Shown: positions 17,904 through 27,310 of the stretch, piece after piece
Position numbering within the stretch: the stretch's first letter is position 1
Layout of the letters: the number at the start of each line of letters is the position of its first letter
Notes under the pieces: model-generated
Database searches by the model: none
Seen by the model: the letters and a program-made list of their open reading frames with translations, nothing else
Told to the model about the DNA's origin: nothing
Program-made: the position numbers and the translations under genes
Assembly: GCF_900107685.1 (NCBI RefSeq)
Contig: NZ_FNRQ01000005.1
Coordinates: forward strand, 248,001 to 312,000
DNA from: Paraburkholderia sartisoli
Lineage (GTDB): Bacteria; Pseudomonadota; Gammaproteobacteria; Burkholderiales; Burkholderiaceae
Length of the DNA stretch: 64,000 nt
Direction of reading: 5' to 3'

Positions 17904-19076
17904 ATGAGGCCATTCAATAAAACAATCGCCGCTGTCACCGTCGCGGCGGCCGCCGCCAGCTTCGGCGCCTGCATGACCGCGTCGGCGGCGGAACCGATCC
18001 GGATCGGCGTCGCAGTCGGCTTGTCGGGCGCCAACAGCGTCGTCGCGCCGGCGGTGGTTCAGTCATCGCAACTCGCGGTCGCCGAGATCAACGCCGCGGG
18101 CGGCATCCTCGGCCGTCAGGTCGAACTCGAAATCGCCGACGATGCATCGGGCGCAGTCGGCGCGCAGAAGGCCTACGACACGCTCGTGTTCCAGAAGAAC
18201 GTCGACGCGATCATCTCGATGGAAACCAGCGCCGCGCGCAACGCCGCGCTGCCGATCATCGCGCGCGGCAAGAAGCCGTTCATCTACACGTCGTTCTATG
18301 AAGGCCGCTCGTGCAGCCCGTGGATGCACGTGAACGGCTGGGTGCCCGAGCAGGTCGTCGCGCCGATCGTCGACTACTTCGACAAGAGCAAGGGTGCGAA
18401 GACGTTCTACCTTGTCGGCAACGACTATGCATTTGGCCGCGGCATGCTCGACTTCACGAAGAAGTACATCGAGCAGCACGGCGGCAAGGTGATCGGCGAG
18501 GAGTATCTGCCGATCGACGGCAGCGACTGGACACCGATACTCTCGAAGATCCGCTCGGCGAGGCCCGATGCGCTGATCAGCGCGACGGCCGGCGGCGCGC
18601 CGAACGTCGCGCTCGTGAAGCAGCTGAAGAGCAGCGGCCTCACGCTGCCGTACGGCAACCTCGCGATCGACGAAGGCACGGCGAAGGGCATGGGCGACGT
18701 CGCGACGGGCGTCTACATGACGGCCTCATACCTCACCAGCATCGATTCGCCGGAGAACAAAAAATTCATCGCATCGCTCGACAGGAAATTCGGCAAGGAC
18801 GTGAAGACGCCCAATGAATTGTCCGAGCCGCAGTACGAAGCGTTCTTCCTGTACAAGGCGGCCGTCGAGAAGGCGGGCTCGACCGATTCGGCGAAGGTCG
18901 TCAAGGCGCTCGACGAGGTATCGTTCGACGGCCCGCGCGGCCCGGTCAGTATGAACAAAAGCCGCCACGCGCCGCTCGCGATGCGCCTCGGGCAGATCCA
19001 GAAAGACGGCTCGGTGAAGGTGCTGCAGACGTTCCCGGACGTCGACCCTGGGATGCAGTGCCCGAACATCAAGTAG
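17904..19076 (+). CDS. ABC transporter periplasmic substrate-binding protein (LivJ/AmiC-fold family)
   Basis: 390 aa from ATG 17904, with GAGGAAG 6 nt upstream. Signal peptide about residues 1-28 (MRPFNKTIAAV to ASAAEP). The mature part begins with EPIRIGVAVGLSGANS, the start of type-1 periplasmic binding folds of the branched-chain amino acid/amide class, followed by AVAEINAAGGILGRQVEL. Captures the operon's substrate in the periplasm and hands it to the permeases encoded next. It is 75 bp from the preceding gene. Confidence 0.92.
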   Translation: MRPFNKTIAAVTVAAAAASFGACMTASAAEPIRIGVAVGLSGANSVVAPAVVQSSQLAVAEINAAGGILGRQVELEIADDASGAVGAQKAYDTLVFQKNVDAIISMETSAARNAALPIIARGKKPFIYTSFYEGRSCSPWMHVNGWVPEQVVAPIVDYFDKSKGAKTFYLVGNDYAFGRGMLDFTKKYIEQHGGKVIGEEYLPIDGSDWTPILSKIRSARPDALISATAGGAPNVALVKQLKSSGLTLPYGNLAIDEGTAKGMGDVATGVYMTASYLTSIDSPENKKFIASLDRKFGKDVKTPNELSEPQYEAFFLYKAAVEKAGSTDSAKVVKALDEVSFDGPRGPVSMNKSRHAPLAMRLGQIQKDGSVKVLQTFPDVDPGMQCPNIK

Positions 19077-19155
19077 TCGTCGCCGGCAACACCGCTGTGC
19101 CCGCCCGCCGGCGACAGCAGGCAGAGGGCACAGGGCAGACGAGCATGGAGAAGAC

Positions 19156-19989
19156 ATGGTACTGACACTGGATATTTTCACAACGGCGGCCGTGCTGTTC
19201 ATCGTGACCGCGGGCCTGATGGTGATTTTCGGCGTGATGAAAATCGTCAACTTCGCACACGGCGCATTGTTGACGATCGGCGCGTACGCGAGCTTCGTCG
19301 TCACGCAGCTCCACCTCAATCCGTGGTTTAGCGTGCCGCTCGCGATCGTGGTCGGCACGGCGGTCGGCATGCTCGTCGAGCAGGTCATCGTCAAGCCGCT
19401 TTACAAGCGGCCGCTCGATGCGATTCTCGCGACCTGGGGCCTCGGTATCGTGATCGGCCAGATCATCACGATGGCGTTCGGCCGCGAAGTGCAGTTCGTT
19501 CAGACGTCGGTCAAGGGCGCGGTCTCGATAGTGGGCACCGAATATTCCGCGTACCGTCTGCTGCTGGTGCCGGTCGCGCTCGGACTGTGCGCGGCGATGA
19601 CGCTGCTGTTGTCGGGTACGCGTTTCGGCGTGAAGACGCGCGCCGTGATCATGAACGAAGACCTCGCGCGCGGTCTCGGCATCCATTCGGGCCGTATCCG
19701 CTTCATCACGTTCAGCCTCGGCGCCGCGCTAGGGTCGCTTGCCGGCACGCTGATCACGCCGCTCTCGAGCGTCGATCCAGACATGGGCGTCGCGTGGATC
19801 ATCAGCGCATTCATGCTGGTGATGGTCTCCGGCTACTCGATGGTCAGCCTGCTGCTCACGTGCATCGTGTTCGGCGCGTGCCAGGTGCTCGTCAGCACGT
19901 TCGTGAGCCCGGTGCTCGGCGGCCTGACGATCGCGGTGCTCGCGGCGCTGACGCTGCGGATTCGTCCAGAGGGGTTCGCTCGTGGCTAA
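19156..19989 (+). CDS. Branched-chain/amide ABC transporter permease (LivH-like)
   Basis: 277 aa, multi-spanning. The N-terminus FTTAAVLFIVTAGLMVIFGVMKIVNFAHG is the LivH signature (GLMxIFGVMxIxNFAHG). About eight hydrophobic segments. Its stop overlaps the GTG start of the next gene by 8 nt, so the two are translationally coupled. The permease forms the membrane channel with the LivM-like part of the following fusion protein. Confidence 0.92.
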   Translation: MVLTLDIFTTAAVLFIVTAGLMVIFGVMKIVNFAHGALLTIGAYASFVVTQLHLNPWFSVPLAIVVGTAVGMLVEQVIVKPLYKRPLDAILATWGLGIVIGQIITMAFGREVQFVQTSVKGAVSIVGTEYSAYRLLLVPVALGLCAAMTLLLSGTRFGVKTRAVIMNEDLARGLGIHSGRIRFITFSLGAALGSLAGTLITPLSSVDPDMGVAWIISAFMLVMVSGYSMVSLLLTCIVFGACQVLVSTFVSPVLGGLTIAVLAALTLRIRPEGFARG

Positions 19990-21823
19990 AGTCAACATGT
20001 CGCTCGATCATCACGACGCCGGTTCAGCCGGGATCGCCGTGCGCAGGCACCCGTGGCGCGATTTCGCGACGGTTATCGGACTCGCGGTCGTGTTGCTCGC
20101 GGCCGGGCCGTTTATATTCGGCTCGTATCTGCTGAACATCCTGATCCAGGCGTTTTTCTTTTCGATCGTCGTCGTCACGGTCGACATCCTGTGGGGCTAC
20201 ACCGGCTATCTGACGTTCGGCCAGTCGGCGTTCTTCGGCCTCGGCGCCTATGCGGCCGGCCTGGTGTTTACGCACGGCGGGTTTTCGGCGGCGAGCGTCG
20301 CGCTTGCAGTCGGCGTGGCGATCGTCTCGACCGCGGCGGTCGGTGGGCTCGTTGGCTGGCTGTCGTTCTACCGCGGCGCGTCGCCGTTTTTTGCGACCGT
20401 GATGTCGCTCGTGCTGCCGATCGTGCTGAGCCAACTGCTGCTGTCGGGCGGCGCATGGACCGGCTCGAGTTCGGGGCTGACCGGTTTCGACACGTTCGAT
20501 CTGCCGCTGAACGCGTGGTACTGGATCGCGGGCGCGGCGTTGCTGATCGTCGCGACGCTCGCGTGGCTGTTCGTGCGCAGCGACGGCGGCCGCCTGCTCG
20601 CCGCGATTCGTGACAACGAAGCGCGTTGCTCGTATCTCGGCATCAACACGTCGCTGATCAAGATCGTGCTGCTGGTTGTGACGGCAGTGATCGCGGGCCT
20701 CGCGGGCTTCGGCTATGGATCGTTCAGCGGCGTGGTCGCGCCCGAACTGTCGGGCTTCGTGCTCGGCACGCAGTTGATCGTCTGGGTCGCGCTTGGCGGA
20801 CGTGGCACGTTGTGGGGGCCCGTGATCGGCTCGTTGCTGATCAATGTCGCCAGCGCGTATCTGAGCAGCAGCATGCCGTTCGCGTGGCAGCTGATTCTTG
20901 GCGCGGCGTTTGTCGTCGTGATCGTGCTGTTGCCGCAGGGTCTCGTGCCGCTGCTGATCAGGCCGTTCAGGCGTTTCACCACGGGCACGGCCGCCGCACC
21001 CATGCTGGTCGAACGTGCGGTGCGCGCGTCGCACGAACTCGCCGTCGACGAGCCCGCGCTGCAAATGAGCGGCGTCGCGCGGCACTTCGGCAGCCTGAAG
21101 GTGCTGCAGGGCATCGACCTGACCGCGAACGGCGGCGAGCTCGTCGGGCTGATCGGGCCGAACGGCGCGGGCAAGACGACGCTGATGCGCTGCATGAGCG
21201 ACGGCGCCGAGCGTTCGGCCGGGACGGTCGCGCTGTGCGGCAGCGACATCGGCGAATTTCCGCCCGACCGGTGCGTGCGGCTCGGTCTTGGCCGCAAGTT
21301 CCAGAACGCGAACGTGTTCGAGACGCTGACGGTGGCCGAATGCCTGCGAATCGCCGGCACGATCGTCGAGCGGCCGTCGTTTTTCCGGCGCGCGACCACG
21401 CTCTCGTTGCCGCCGTACGCGCTGGAGGTGGTGCGCACGACGCATCTGGACAGCAAGCTCGGTGCGGTGACGAAGGACCTGTCGCACGGCGAGCAGCAGG
21501 CGCTCGAACTCGCGATGGTGCTCGCGCTCGAGCCGCGCATCGTGCTGCTCGACGAGCCGACCGCGGGTCTGACGAAAGTCGAGCGCACTCAGATCGGCAA
21601 CGTGCTCGCCGCGCTCGCGCATGAGTATGGCCTGTGCTGCCTGCTGGTCGAGCACGACCTCGATTTCGTCGCCGAGGTCGCGACGCGCATCGTCGTGCTG
21701 CATCAAGGGCGCATCGTCATGCAGGGCAATTTCGACGAGGTCGTCAATTCGGAACTGGTGAAGACGATCTATGCGGGCAGCGCGCACGGCGACGCGGCCA
21801 CCGCGCAGCGGGAGGCGACATGA
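19982..21823 (+). CDS. Fused ABC transporter permease and ATPase (LivM-LivG fusion)
   Basis: 613 aa starting at GTG 19982; ATG 19997 is an alternative. Residues ~1-330 are a LivM-like permease with the motif GYTGYLTFGQSAFFGLGAYAAG. Residues ~352-613 are a LivG-like ATPase: Walker A GPNGAGKTT (~390), signature LSHGEQQ (~500), Walker B IVLLDEPTAGL (~520), and a switch histidine in LLVEHDLDFV. Joined in one uninterrupted frame; in E. coli these are separate. Overlaps both neighbours. The fusion fixes permease:ATPase stoichiometry, with LivF as the second ATPase. Confidence 0.92.
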   Translation: MAKVNMSLDHHDAGSAGIAVRRHPWRDFATVIGLAVVLLAAGPFIFGSYLLNILIQAFFFSIVVVTVDILWGYTGYLTFGQSAFFGLGAYAAGLVFTHGGFSAASVALAVGVAIVSTAAVGGLVGWLSFYRGASPFFATVMSLVLPIVLSQLLLSGGAWTGSSSGLTGFDTFDLPLNAWYWIAGAALLIVATLAWLFVRSDGGRLLAAIRDNEARCSYLGINTSLIKIVLLVVTAVIAGLAGFGYGSFSGVVAPELSGFVLGTQLIVWVALGGRGTLWGPVIGSLLINVASAYLSSSMPFAWQLILGAAFVVVIVLLPQGLVPLLIRPFRRFTTGTAAAPMLVERAVRASHELAVDEPALQMSGVARHFGSLKVLQGIDLTANGGELVGLIGPNGAGKTTLMRCMSDGAERSAGTVALCGSDIGEFPPDRCVRLGLGRKFQNANVFETLTVAECLRIAGTIVERPSFFRRATTLSLPPYALEVVRTTHLDSKLGAVTKDLSHGEQQALELAMVLALEPRIVLLDEPTAGLTKVERTQIGNVLAALAHEYGLCCLLVEHDLDFVAEVATRIVVLHQGRIVMQGNFDEVVNSELVKTIYAGSAHGDAATAQREAT

Positions 21824-22527
21824 GCGGAATCGCACTGGACGTGCGCGATGTGACGAGCGGCTACAAGGACTCGATCGTGTTGCGCAAGCTGTCGATGACC
21901 ATCGCGGCCGGCGAAGCCGTCGCGCTGCTCGGCAAGAACGGCATGGGCAAGACGACCCTGCTCAAGACCATCATGGGGTATCTGCCGAAAAAGAGCGGCG
22001 CGATCCACGCGCGGGGGCAGGACATCACGCGCCTGCCGCCGCACCGGATCGCGCGCGCCGGTATCGCGTACGCGCCGCAGGAACACGCGCTGTTCCACGA
22101 CCTGAGCATTCGCGACAACCTGCGGCTCGGGCTCGAGAAGGCGTCGACGTTCGACGAACGTTTTGCCGAAATCGAACCCGTCTTTCCGGTGTTCAAGAGC
22201 CGTTTGCGTCAGTATGCGGGTACGCTGTCCGGCGGCGAGCAGAAAATGCTGCTGGTCGCGCGTGCGCTGATGATGCGGCCGTCGATGATCCTGCTCGATG
22301 AGATCACCGAGGGCCTGCAGCCGTCGGTGATCGACCGGCTCGCCGACGCGCTGCTGTGGGAGCGGCAGCGCCACGGCACGACGCTGCTGCTGATCGAGCA
22401 GAACGTGCCGTTCGCGCTGAAGGTTGCCGACCGCTATGCGGTGCTCAAGCAAGGCGGGATCATCGACGAGGGCGACGCGAAGCAGGCAGCGGCGGCCACA
22501 TCGATCTTCTCGCATTTGCGCGTTTAG
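21820..22527 (+). CDS. Branched-chain/amide ABC transporter ATP-binding protein (LivF-like)
   Basis: 235 aa from ATG 21820, overlapping the previous stop as ATGA and preceded by GGAGG. Walker A GKNGMGKTTL, signature LSGGEQKML, Walker B MILLDEITEGL, H-loop LLIEQN. The GKNGMGKTT form and the short length are typical of LivF. Partner ATPase of the LivG-like domain in the preceding fusion. Confidence 0.93.
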   Translation: MSGIALDVRDVTSGYKDSIVLRKLSMTIAAGEAVALLGKNGMGKTTLLKTIMGYLPKKSGAIHARGQDITRLPPHRIARAGIAYAPQEHALFHDLSIRDNLRLGLEKASTFDERFAEIEPVFPVFKSRLRQYAGTLSGGEQKMLLVARALMMRPSMILLDEITEGLQPSVIDRLADALLWERQRHGTTLLLIEQNVPFALKVADRYAVLKQGGIIDEGDAKQAAAATSIFSHLRV

Positions 22528-22553
22528 GCCAGGATCTTCGCAAAGGCAGACGC

Positions 22554-23861
22554 ATGAAAAACGAACCCAGCTTTTACCGTCCGCGCGCAGCGCTCGATCT
22601 GCTCGCGTCCATCGAGCGCGACGCGCGCGAGCGAGGCCGCGCGATGCGCGAATCGCTCGACCGGATCGACGAGGCCGAGCCGCAGGTGCGCGCGATGACG
22701 GCACTCGCGCCGCGCGACGCGGCATTGTCCGCGGCCGACTCGGCGACGGGACCGCTCGCCGGTCTCGCCGTCGCGGTCAAGGACATTTTCGACACGAGCG
22801 AATTCGCGACCTCCTATGGCTCGCCGATCTACGCGCAACACCGCCCGGGCTGCGATGCGGCGATCGTCACGATGCTTCGGCGTCTCGGCGGTGTCGTGAT
22901 CGGCAAGACCGTGACGTGCGAATTCGCCTACATGGCTCCGACCGTCACGCGTAACCCATGCGACCTCGGGCGCACGCCGGGCGGTTCGTCGTCGGGCTCG
23001 GCCGCCGCGGTCGCCGCGGGCTTTGCGCCATTTGCGATCGGCACGCAGACAGGCGGCTCGACGATTCGCCCGGCGTCGTTTTGCGGGATCGCCGGCTATA
23101 AACCGACCTTCGGCATGCTGCCGACGGCGGGCATGAAATGCTTCTCGTGGTCTATCGACACGGTGGGCCTGTTCGCCGCGACGGTGCGCGACGCCGCGTA
23201 TTTCGGCGCGGCGTTGTCGGGCCGCGAACTGGCGGTGTCCGGGGCGCACGCGCTCGAAGCCCCGGTGTTCGGCGTGCCGGAGGATTATCCGTGGACGGCG
23301 CCGACGGACAATGCGAACGCGGTCCTCGAGACGGCGATTCGCGCGATCGAGCGGGCGGGCGGCCGGATTCGCCGCGTGCGCTTCGCGCCGTGGATGGCGC
23401 GGATGATCGCGGCGCACGATACGATCCAGAGCTACGAAGCGTACCGGACGCTGGGTTTCGAGTACGATCGACATCGAGCCGCGCTGACGCCGATGCTCGC
23501 GGCGTTTCTCGAGCGCGCGGGGACCATCGGCACGGCGCGTTACGTCGATGCATTGGCCGCGCTGCAGCACGCACGCGAGCGGCTGCCCGGGTGGTTCGAC
23601 GGCATCACCGCGCTGCTCACGCCGGGCGCGCCGGACGAAGCGCCCGACGGCCTCGAGTCGACCGGTGACCCCGCTTTCAACCGCAACTGGACCCTGCTCG
23701 GTGTACCTTGCGTGAACGTGCCGGGGCTGCTCGGCGCGCGCGGCGCGCCGCTCGGCGTGCAGGTGATCGGCCGGCACGGGGACGATGCGCGCTGCCTCGC
23801 CGCGGCTGCATTCGTCGAGCGCGCGATCGCGGCCGCAAGCGGGCGCGCGTTCGCCACGTAG
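22554..23861 (+). CDS. Amidase (amidase-signature family)
   Basis: 435 aa from ATG 22554. Signature motif TPGGSSSGSAAAVA (about 141-154). The Ser-cisSer-Lys triad is visible as Lys76 in VAVKDIFD, the cis-Ser in the GGSSSGS stretch, and Ser169 in GTQTGGST. Hydrolyses an amide to acid and ammonia in the cytoplasm; the exact substrate cannot be told. The position after the transporter genes implies it acts on the imported compound. A 26-bp gap follows livF; a 30-bp gap precedes the amiC-like gene. Confidence 0.92.
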   Translation: MKNEPSFYRPRAALDLLASIERDARERGRAMRESLDRIDEAEPQVRAMTALAPRDAALSAADSATGPLAGLAVAVKDIFDTSEFATSYGSPIYAQHRPGCDAAIVTMLRRLGGVVIGKTVTCEFAYMAPTVTRNPCDLGRTPGGSSSGSAAAVAAGFAPFAIGTQTGGSTIRPASFCGIAGYKPTFGMLPTAGMKCFSWSIDTVGLFAATVRDAAYFGAALSGRELAVSGAHALEAPVFGVPEDYPWTAPTDNANAVLETAIRAIERAGGRIRRVRFAPWMARMIAAHDTIQSYEAYRTLGFEYDRHRAALTPMLAAFLERAGTIGTARYVDALAALQHARERLPGWFDGITALLTPGAPDEAPDGLESTGDPAFNRNWTLLGVPCVNVPGLLGARGAPLGVQVIGRHGDDARCLAAAAFVERAIAAASGRAFAT

Positions 23862-23891
23862 CGAACCACCAAAATCAAAGGAGATAGCGCC

Positions 23892-25067
23892 ATGCAGTCG
23901 AATTCACGCCAGCCGGCGAGACAGTCGGGCGCGGAAGCCGGATGGCGAGTGGGCGTGCTGTACTCGCGCACGGGCGTGACGGCCGCGACCGGCTCCGAAC
24001 ATTTCTACGGCACCGTGCTCGCGATCGAGGAAGTCAACGCAGCGGGCGGCGTGGCCGGACGCCTGCTCGACCCGGTTGCCTACGACGCGCGCAGCGATCC
24101 CGACGAGTATCACCGGCTCGCGTCGCGCATGCTGCAGGACGACGACGTGACGGTGATCTTCGGCTGCTCCACGTCGTCGAGCCGCAAGGCGGTGCTGCCC
24201 GTGATCGAGCGCTACAACGCGCTGCTCTGGTATTGCTCGATCTACGAAGGCTTCGAGTATTCGCCGAACGTGATCTATACCGGCGCGGTGCCGAATCAGA
24301 ACAGCATGCAGCTCGCCGCGTATCTGCTGCGCAACCACGGCCGGCGTTTCTTTCTGGTTGGCGCCGATTACATCTATCCGCGCGAGTCGAACCGGATCAT
24401 GCGCGACATGGTCGAGCAGCACGGCGGCGAAATCGTCGATGAAGTTTATTTGCCGAGCGATGCGGAGCCGGACGCGCTCGACGAAGTCGTGCGGCAGATC
24501 AGCGCCGCGCAGCCCGATGTCGTGTTCTCGACGCTGATCGGGCGCGGCGCGCGCAAGTTCTATCAGTTGTACCGCGAGCGCGGCATCGATCCCGCGCGCA
24601 TTCCGATCGCGAGCCTGACGATGACCGAGGGCGAAACACATATGATCGGCCCCGAGCTGTGCGGCAGCCATATCGTCTCGGCCAGCTATCTGAACACGCT
24701 GAATCTCGACGGCAACAAGCGGTTTTTGAAATCATGGCGCGCGCGTTTCGGCGATCAGCCCGCGAGCATGTGGTCGGAGATGGCGTACAACCAGGTCCAC
24801 CTGTTCGCGCTTGCGTTGGCGCGCACCCAGAACCTCGACACCGCGAAGCTCGTCGAAGCGGTCCATGAAGTCGAGTTCGATTCGCCCGAAGGCGTGCTGC
24901 GCATCGACCGCGAAAACAATCACGCGATCCTCACGCCCCGCATCGCGGTCTGCCGGCCGGACGGCGCGTTCGACATCGTGTGGGAAGGACGCAACCCGAT
25001 CAAACCGGATCCTTACCTCATCTCGTATGGACTCGCGGAATTCTGGCTCGACGGAGAACAGGCATGA
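23892..25067 (+). CDS. amiC: AmiC-like amide-sensing binding protein (cytoplasmic negative regulator)
   Basis: 391 aa with no signal peptide: the N-terminus is hydrophilic (MQSNSRQPARQSG) and goes straight into WRVGVLYSRTGVTA, the type-1 binding fold. GCSTSSSRKAVLPVIE and LLWYCSIYEGFEYSPN resemble Pseudomonas AmiC (amide sensor), not a transport protein. In the known system AmiC sequesters the antiterminator AmiR until an amide binds. Here the stop overlaps the downstream amiR-like start (ATGA), as in an amiC-amiR pair. Confidence 0.88.
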   Translation: MQSNSRQPARQSGAEAGWRVGVLYSRTGVTAATGSEHFYGTVLAIEEVNAAGGVAGRLLDPVAYDARSDPDEYHRLASRMLQDDDVTVIFGCSTSSSRKAVLPVIERYNALLWYCSIYEGFEYSPNVIYTGAVPNQNSMQLAAYLLRNHGRRFFLVGADYIYPRESNRIMRDMVEQHGGEIVDEVYLPSDAEPDALDEVVRQISAAQPDVVFSTLIGRGARKFYQLYRERGIDPARIPIASLTMTEGETHMIGPELCGSHIVSASYLNTLNLDGNKRFLKSWRARFGDQPASMWSEMAYNQVHLFALALARTQNLDTAKLVEAVHEVEFDSPEGVLRIDRENNHAILTPRIAVCRPDGAFDIVWEGRNPIKPDPYLISYGLAEFWLDGEQA

Positions 25068-25684
25068 CCACGTGGGCGCACCGGCTCTTCGATGATCTGC
25101 GCACGCTGCGCGTGCTGGTGATTCATCCGCCGGGGGACGACCGCAACGTGCTCGTCGAGCAGCTGCGCCGGATCGGTTGTCCCGTCAATGTGCTGTGGCC
25201 GTTTCCGTCGCAATTGCCGGCCGACGCGGATGCGGTCTTTTTTCTGGTCGGCCCGGAAACGCGCAGCGCGGGGAACTGGTGCGCGGCCGATACGCAGGCG
25301 ACGCTGATCGCGCTGTCGAACTATGAGAATCCGACCGCGCTCAAGATGCTCGTCGATACCCAGGCGCATGGCGTGATCACGAAACCGTATCGTTCGACCG
25401 GCATCCTCAGCACGCTGGTGCTCGCGCGTGCTTCGTCGGGGTATCAGCAGAGGCTGCAAAGCAAGATCGGCAAGCTGGAAGACGCGATCAAGGCGCGCCG
25501 CCATATCGAGCGCGCGATGCGCATTCTGATCGACACGCACCGGCTAAGCGAGAGCGAAGCTTATGAACATATCCGTTCGCGTGCGACCAAACTGCGCGCG
25601 ACTGTGGGTGAGGTTGCGATGATGGTGATCGATGCGCAGGAGGCTTTGGAGAAGCTTGGTCTTGACAAGCCTTCTGGGGCGTGA
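25064..25684 (+). CDS. amiR: AmiR/NasT-type transcription antiterminator with ANTAR domain
   Basis: 206 aa from ATG 25064. The N-terminal degenerate receiver-like domain (LRVLVIHPPGDDRNVLVEQL) lacks the usual acidic pocket and phospho-Asp. A coiled-coil region (QSKIGKLEDAIKARRHIERAM) leads into the C-terminal ANTAR three-helix RNA-binding domain (LSESEAYEHIRSRAT, then EVAMMVIDA). ANTAR proteins bind paired hexaloops and prevent terminator formation. The plausible target is the leader at 16836-16920 of its own operon, giving positive autoregulation when AmiC releases it. Confidence 0.9.
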   Translation: MTTWAHRLFDDLRTLRVLVIHPPGDDRNVLVEQLRRIGCPVNVLWPFPSQLPADADAVFFLVGPETRSAGNWCAADTQATLIALSNYENPTALKMLVDTQAHGVITKPYRSTGILSTLVLARASSGYQQRLQSKIGKLEDAIKARRHIERAMRILIDTHRLSESEAYEHIRSRATKLRATVGEVAMMVIDAQEALEKLGLDKPSGA

Positions 25685-26302
25685 GGGGAGCGGTGTCGCG
25701 GTGTGGGTTGCGGTGCCGGGGCATAGCGCGGCCACCAGCTAACGAAGGACTCGCGAGAAGGTTTCGCACGGCCCGCGGAGTACCTTCGCATGCCCCGGGT
25801 CATGAGCGTGTTCACTGACGTTCCAGCGTCCAGACGCACAGCCTGATGCGTCGACGGAAGCCATCCGTCATCGCGATCCCGCAAGATTACATCGGGCAGT
25901 CGTCTGTCAATCCACCGCATGTGCGCGGTCCTTCGCGAACTTTCAGCCTGTGTCAGTTGCGACCAATCGATCGCGCAATGCCACGTTCAATGCGGCTTTG
26001 AGGAACAAGGTCAGTGCCGCTGAGCGCACAAGATCGATATCCAGGCATCTTTCGCACCGATCTCCTTTGTCTCCATGCCTTATCCCGACATGTGGCGGCT
26101 CCGCGGGAGAAATAACCCCTAAATGCGCCCTTGTTCCCCTGATTGAAGTGCCGCTCCGGACGCTACGATCCTGCCATCGAAAGTCCGCGTTGCGCCTGAG
26201 CCCGCAATGCCCACGACCCGTCGCGCCATCCGGATGCTGAGCGAACGCATTGGCTGGGGAGTCGCGTTGGTGGCTGGTCAATCACAGAAAGGATTCGCGT
26301 CA
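25685..26302. other. 618-bp intergenic region after the amide operon
   Basis: Open frames on both strands here have no recognisable domain and overlap each other, so no gene is called. A CCGGGGCAT/ATGCCCCGG pair lies about 70 bp apart (about 25718 and 25789) with no U-run. No convincing sigma28 or sigma70 promoter was found for the glycosyltransferase string that follows, although one must lie here or inside 26303-28080. Confidence 0.4.
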
Positions 26303-27265
26303 ATGGCTACTGTCAGTATTCTGATTCCGGCGAACAATGCACAGTACCTCGCGCGCGCGCTGATCAGCGCGCAGCAGCAAACGTTCGCTGACATCGAGAT
26401 CCTCGTTGGCGACAACACGCCAGGCGGGAATCTGGAAGCGATCGTTCGCCGCGTCGGCGATTCTCGCGTGCAGTACTTTCTTCACGGTTTCAAGAGCGAT
26501 TCGGACAATGCCCGCCAGTTGTGGGCGCGCGCGGCTGGCAAATACGTGAAGTGGCTGTTCGGCGACGACGTCCTGATGCCGACCTCGGTCGAGGCGCTGG
26601 CGGCGGCACTGCGCGACCATCCGGAATCCTCGCTGGCCTTTCATGATCGCGTGATCATCGATGAAAACGATCAGGTGACGCAGGTCCCGCCCGCGCTGAT
26701 CAAGGATGGTGAACGCGTGCTTCTCGACCGCGCGTTTCTCGCCGAGCAGATGGTCGCGCATCAGCACAACTTCATCGGCGAACCGAGCAACATCATGTTG
26801 AACCGCGAACGGACGGATTTCGCCGGCGCGTTCAACTATCGCGCGTTCGAACTGCATTTCCTCGCCAACGTGGCGATGTATCTTAATCTCGCCGAATCGG
26901 CGCCGGTCATCGCCGTCGGCGGATACCTGAGCGCGTTCCGCCAGCACGCGTGGCAAAAACCGGCTCTCGTCGGCGCCGGCGTCGGCGCGGGTCTGATCGA
27001 ATGGGAAATGATGGTGCGCGGCGAAGCCGCGGCCGGTCACCTGAGCACCGACTCGCTCGACGCCGCAAAGCAGCGGCTGGCCACGCTCTATGCGAACTGG
27101 GCGGACAGTTTTCCGGGGTTCGCCACGCGGCCGGGCAATCTGGACGAGCTGACGCAGCTTCCCGCTCACGAACTTTTCGACTCACCGCGCTTTCAGGCCG
27201 ACCTCGCCCACGCTCGCGCGACCGCGCTGCGCGCGAAAGAGACGACGCCGGCATTCGTGGCCTGA
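26303..27265 (+). CDS. GT2-type glycosyltransferase
   Basis: 320 aa from ATG 26303 (MATVSILIPANNAQYL). GT-A fold: N-terminal VSILIPANN, then EILVGDNTPGG, and a DxD-like FGDDVL (about residue 91) for metal/nucleotide sugar binding. The C-terminal half is variable. Cytoplasmic transfer of a sugar from an activated donor; acceptor unknown. The context of GT41 enzymes and flagellar genes suggests a protein or flagellin glycan, but O-antigen-type substrates are not excluded. Upstream in-frame codons from 26207 lack a ribosome site. Confidence 0.82.
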   Translation: MATVSILIPANNAQYLARALISAQQQTFADIEILVGDNTPGGNLEAIVRRVGDSRVQYFLHGFKSDSDNARQLWARAAGKYVKWLFGDDVLMPTSVEALAAALRDHPESSLAFHDRVIIDENDQVTQVPPALIKDGERVLLDRAFLAEQMVAHQHNFIGEPSNIMLNRERTDFAGAFNYRAFELHFLANVAMYLNLAESAPVIAVGGYLSAFRQHAWQKPALVGAGVGAGLIEWEMMVRGEAAAGHLSTDSLDAAKQRLATLYANWADSFPGFATRPGNLDELTQLPAHELFDSPRFQADLAHARATALRAKETTPAFVA

Positions 27266-27310
27266 GCGTGGTTGCGCTGCGTTGCCTCAACACCTGAATT
27301 CCGACACGCC

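Noticed and set aside
26115..26150. Sigma28 promoter before the glycosyltransferase string (TAAA near 26119)
   Set aside because: The -10 region matches the GCCGATAA consensus at only about half the positions, much weaker than the fliC and motA sites.
25943..26281. Possible gene in the region between the amide operon and the glycosyltransferases, on either strand
   Set aside because: Overlapping frames on both strands, no recognisable motif, no ribosome site; not enough to support a gene.
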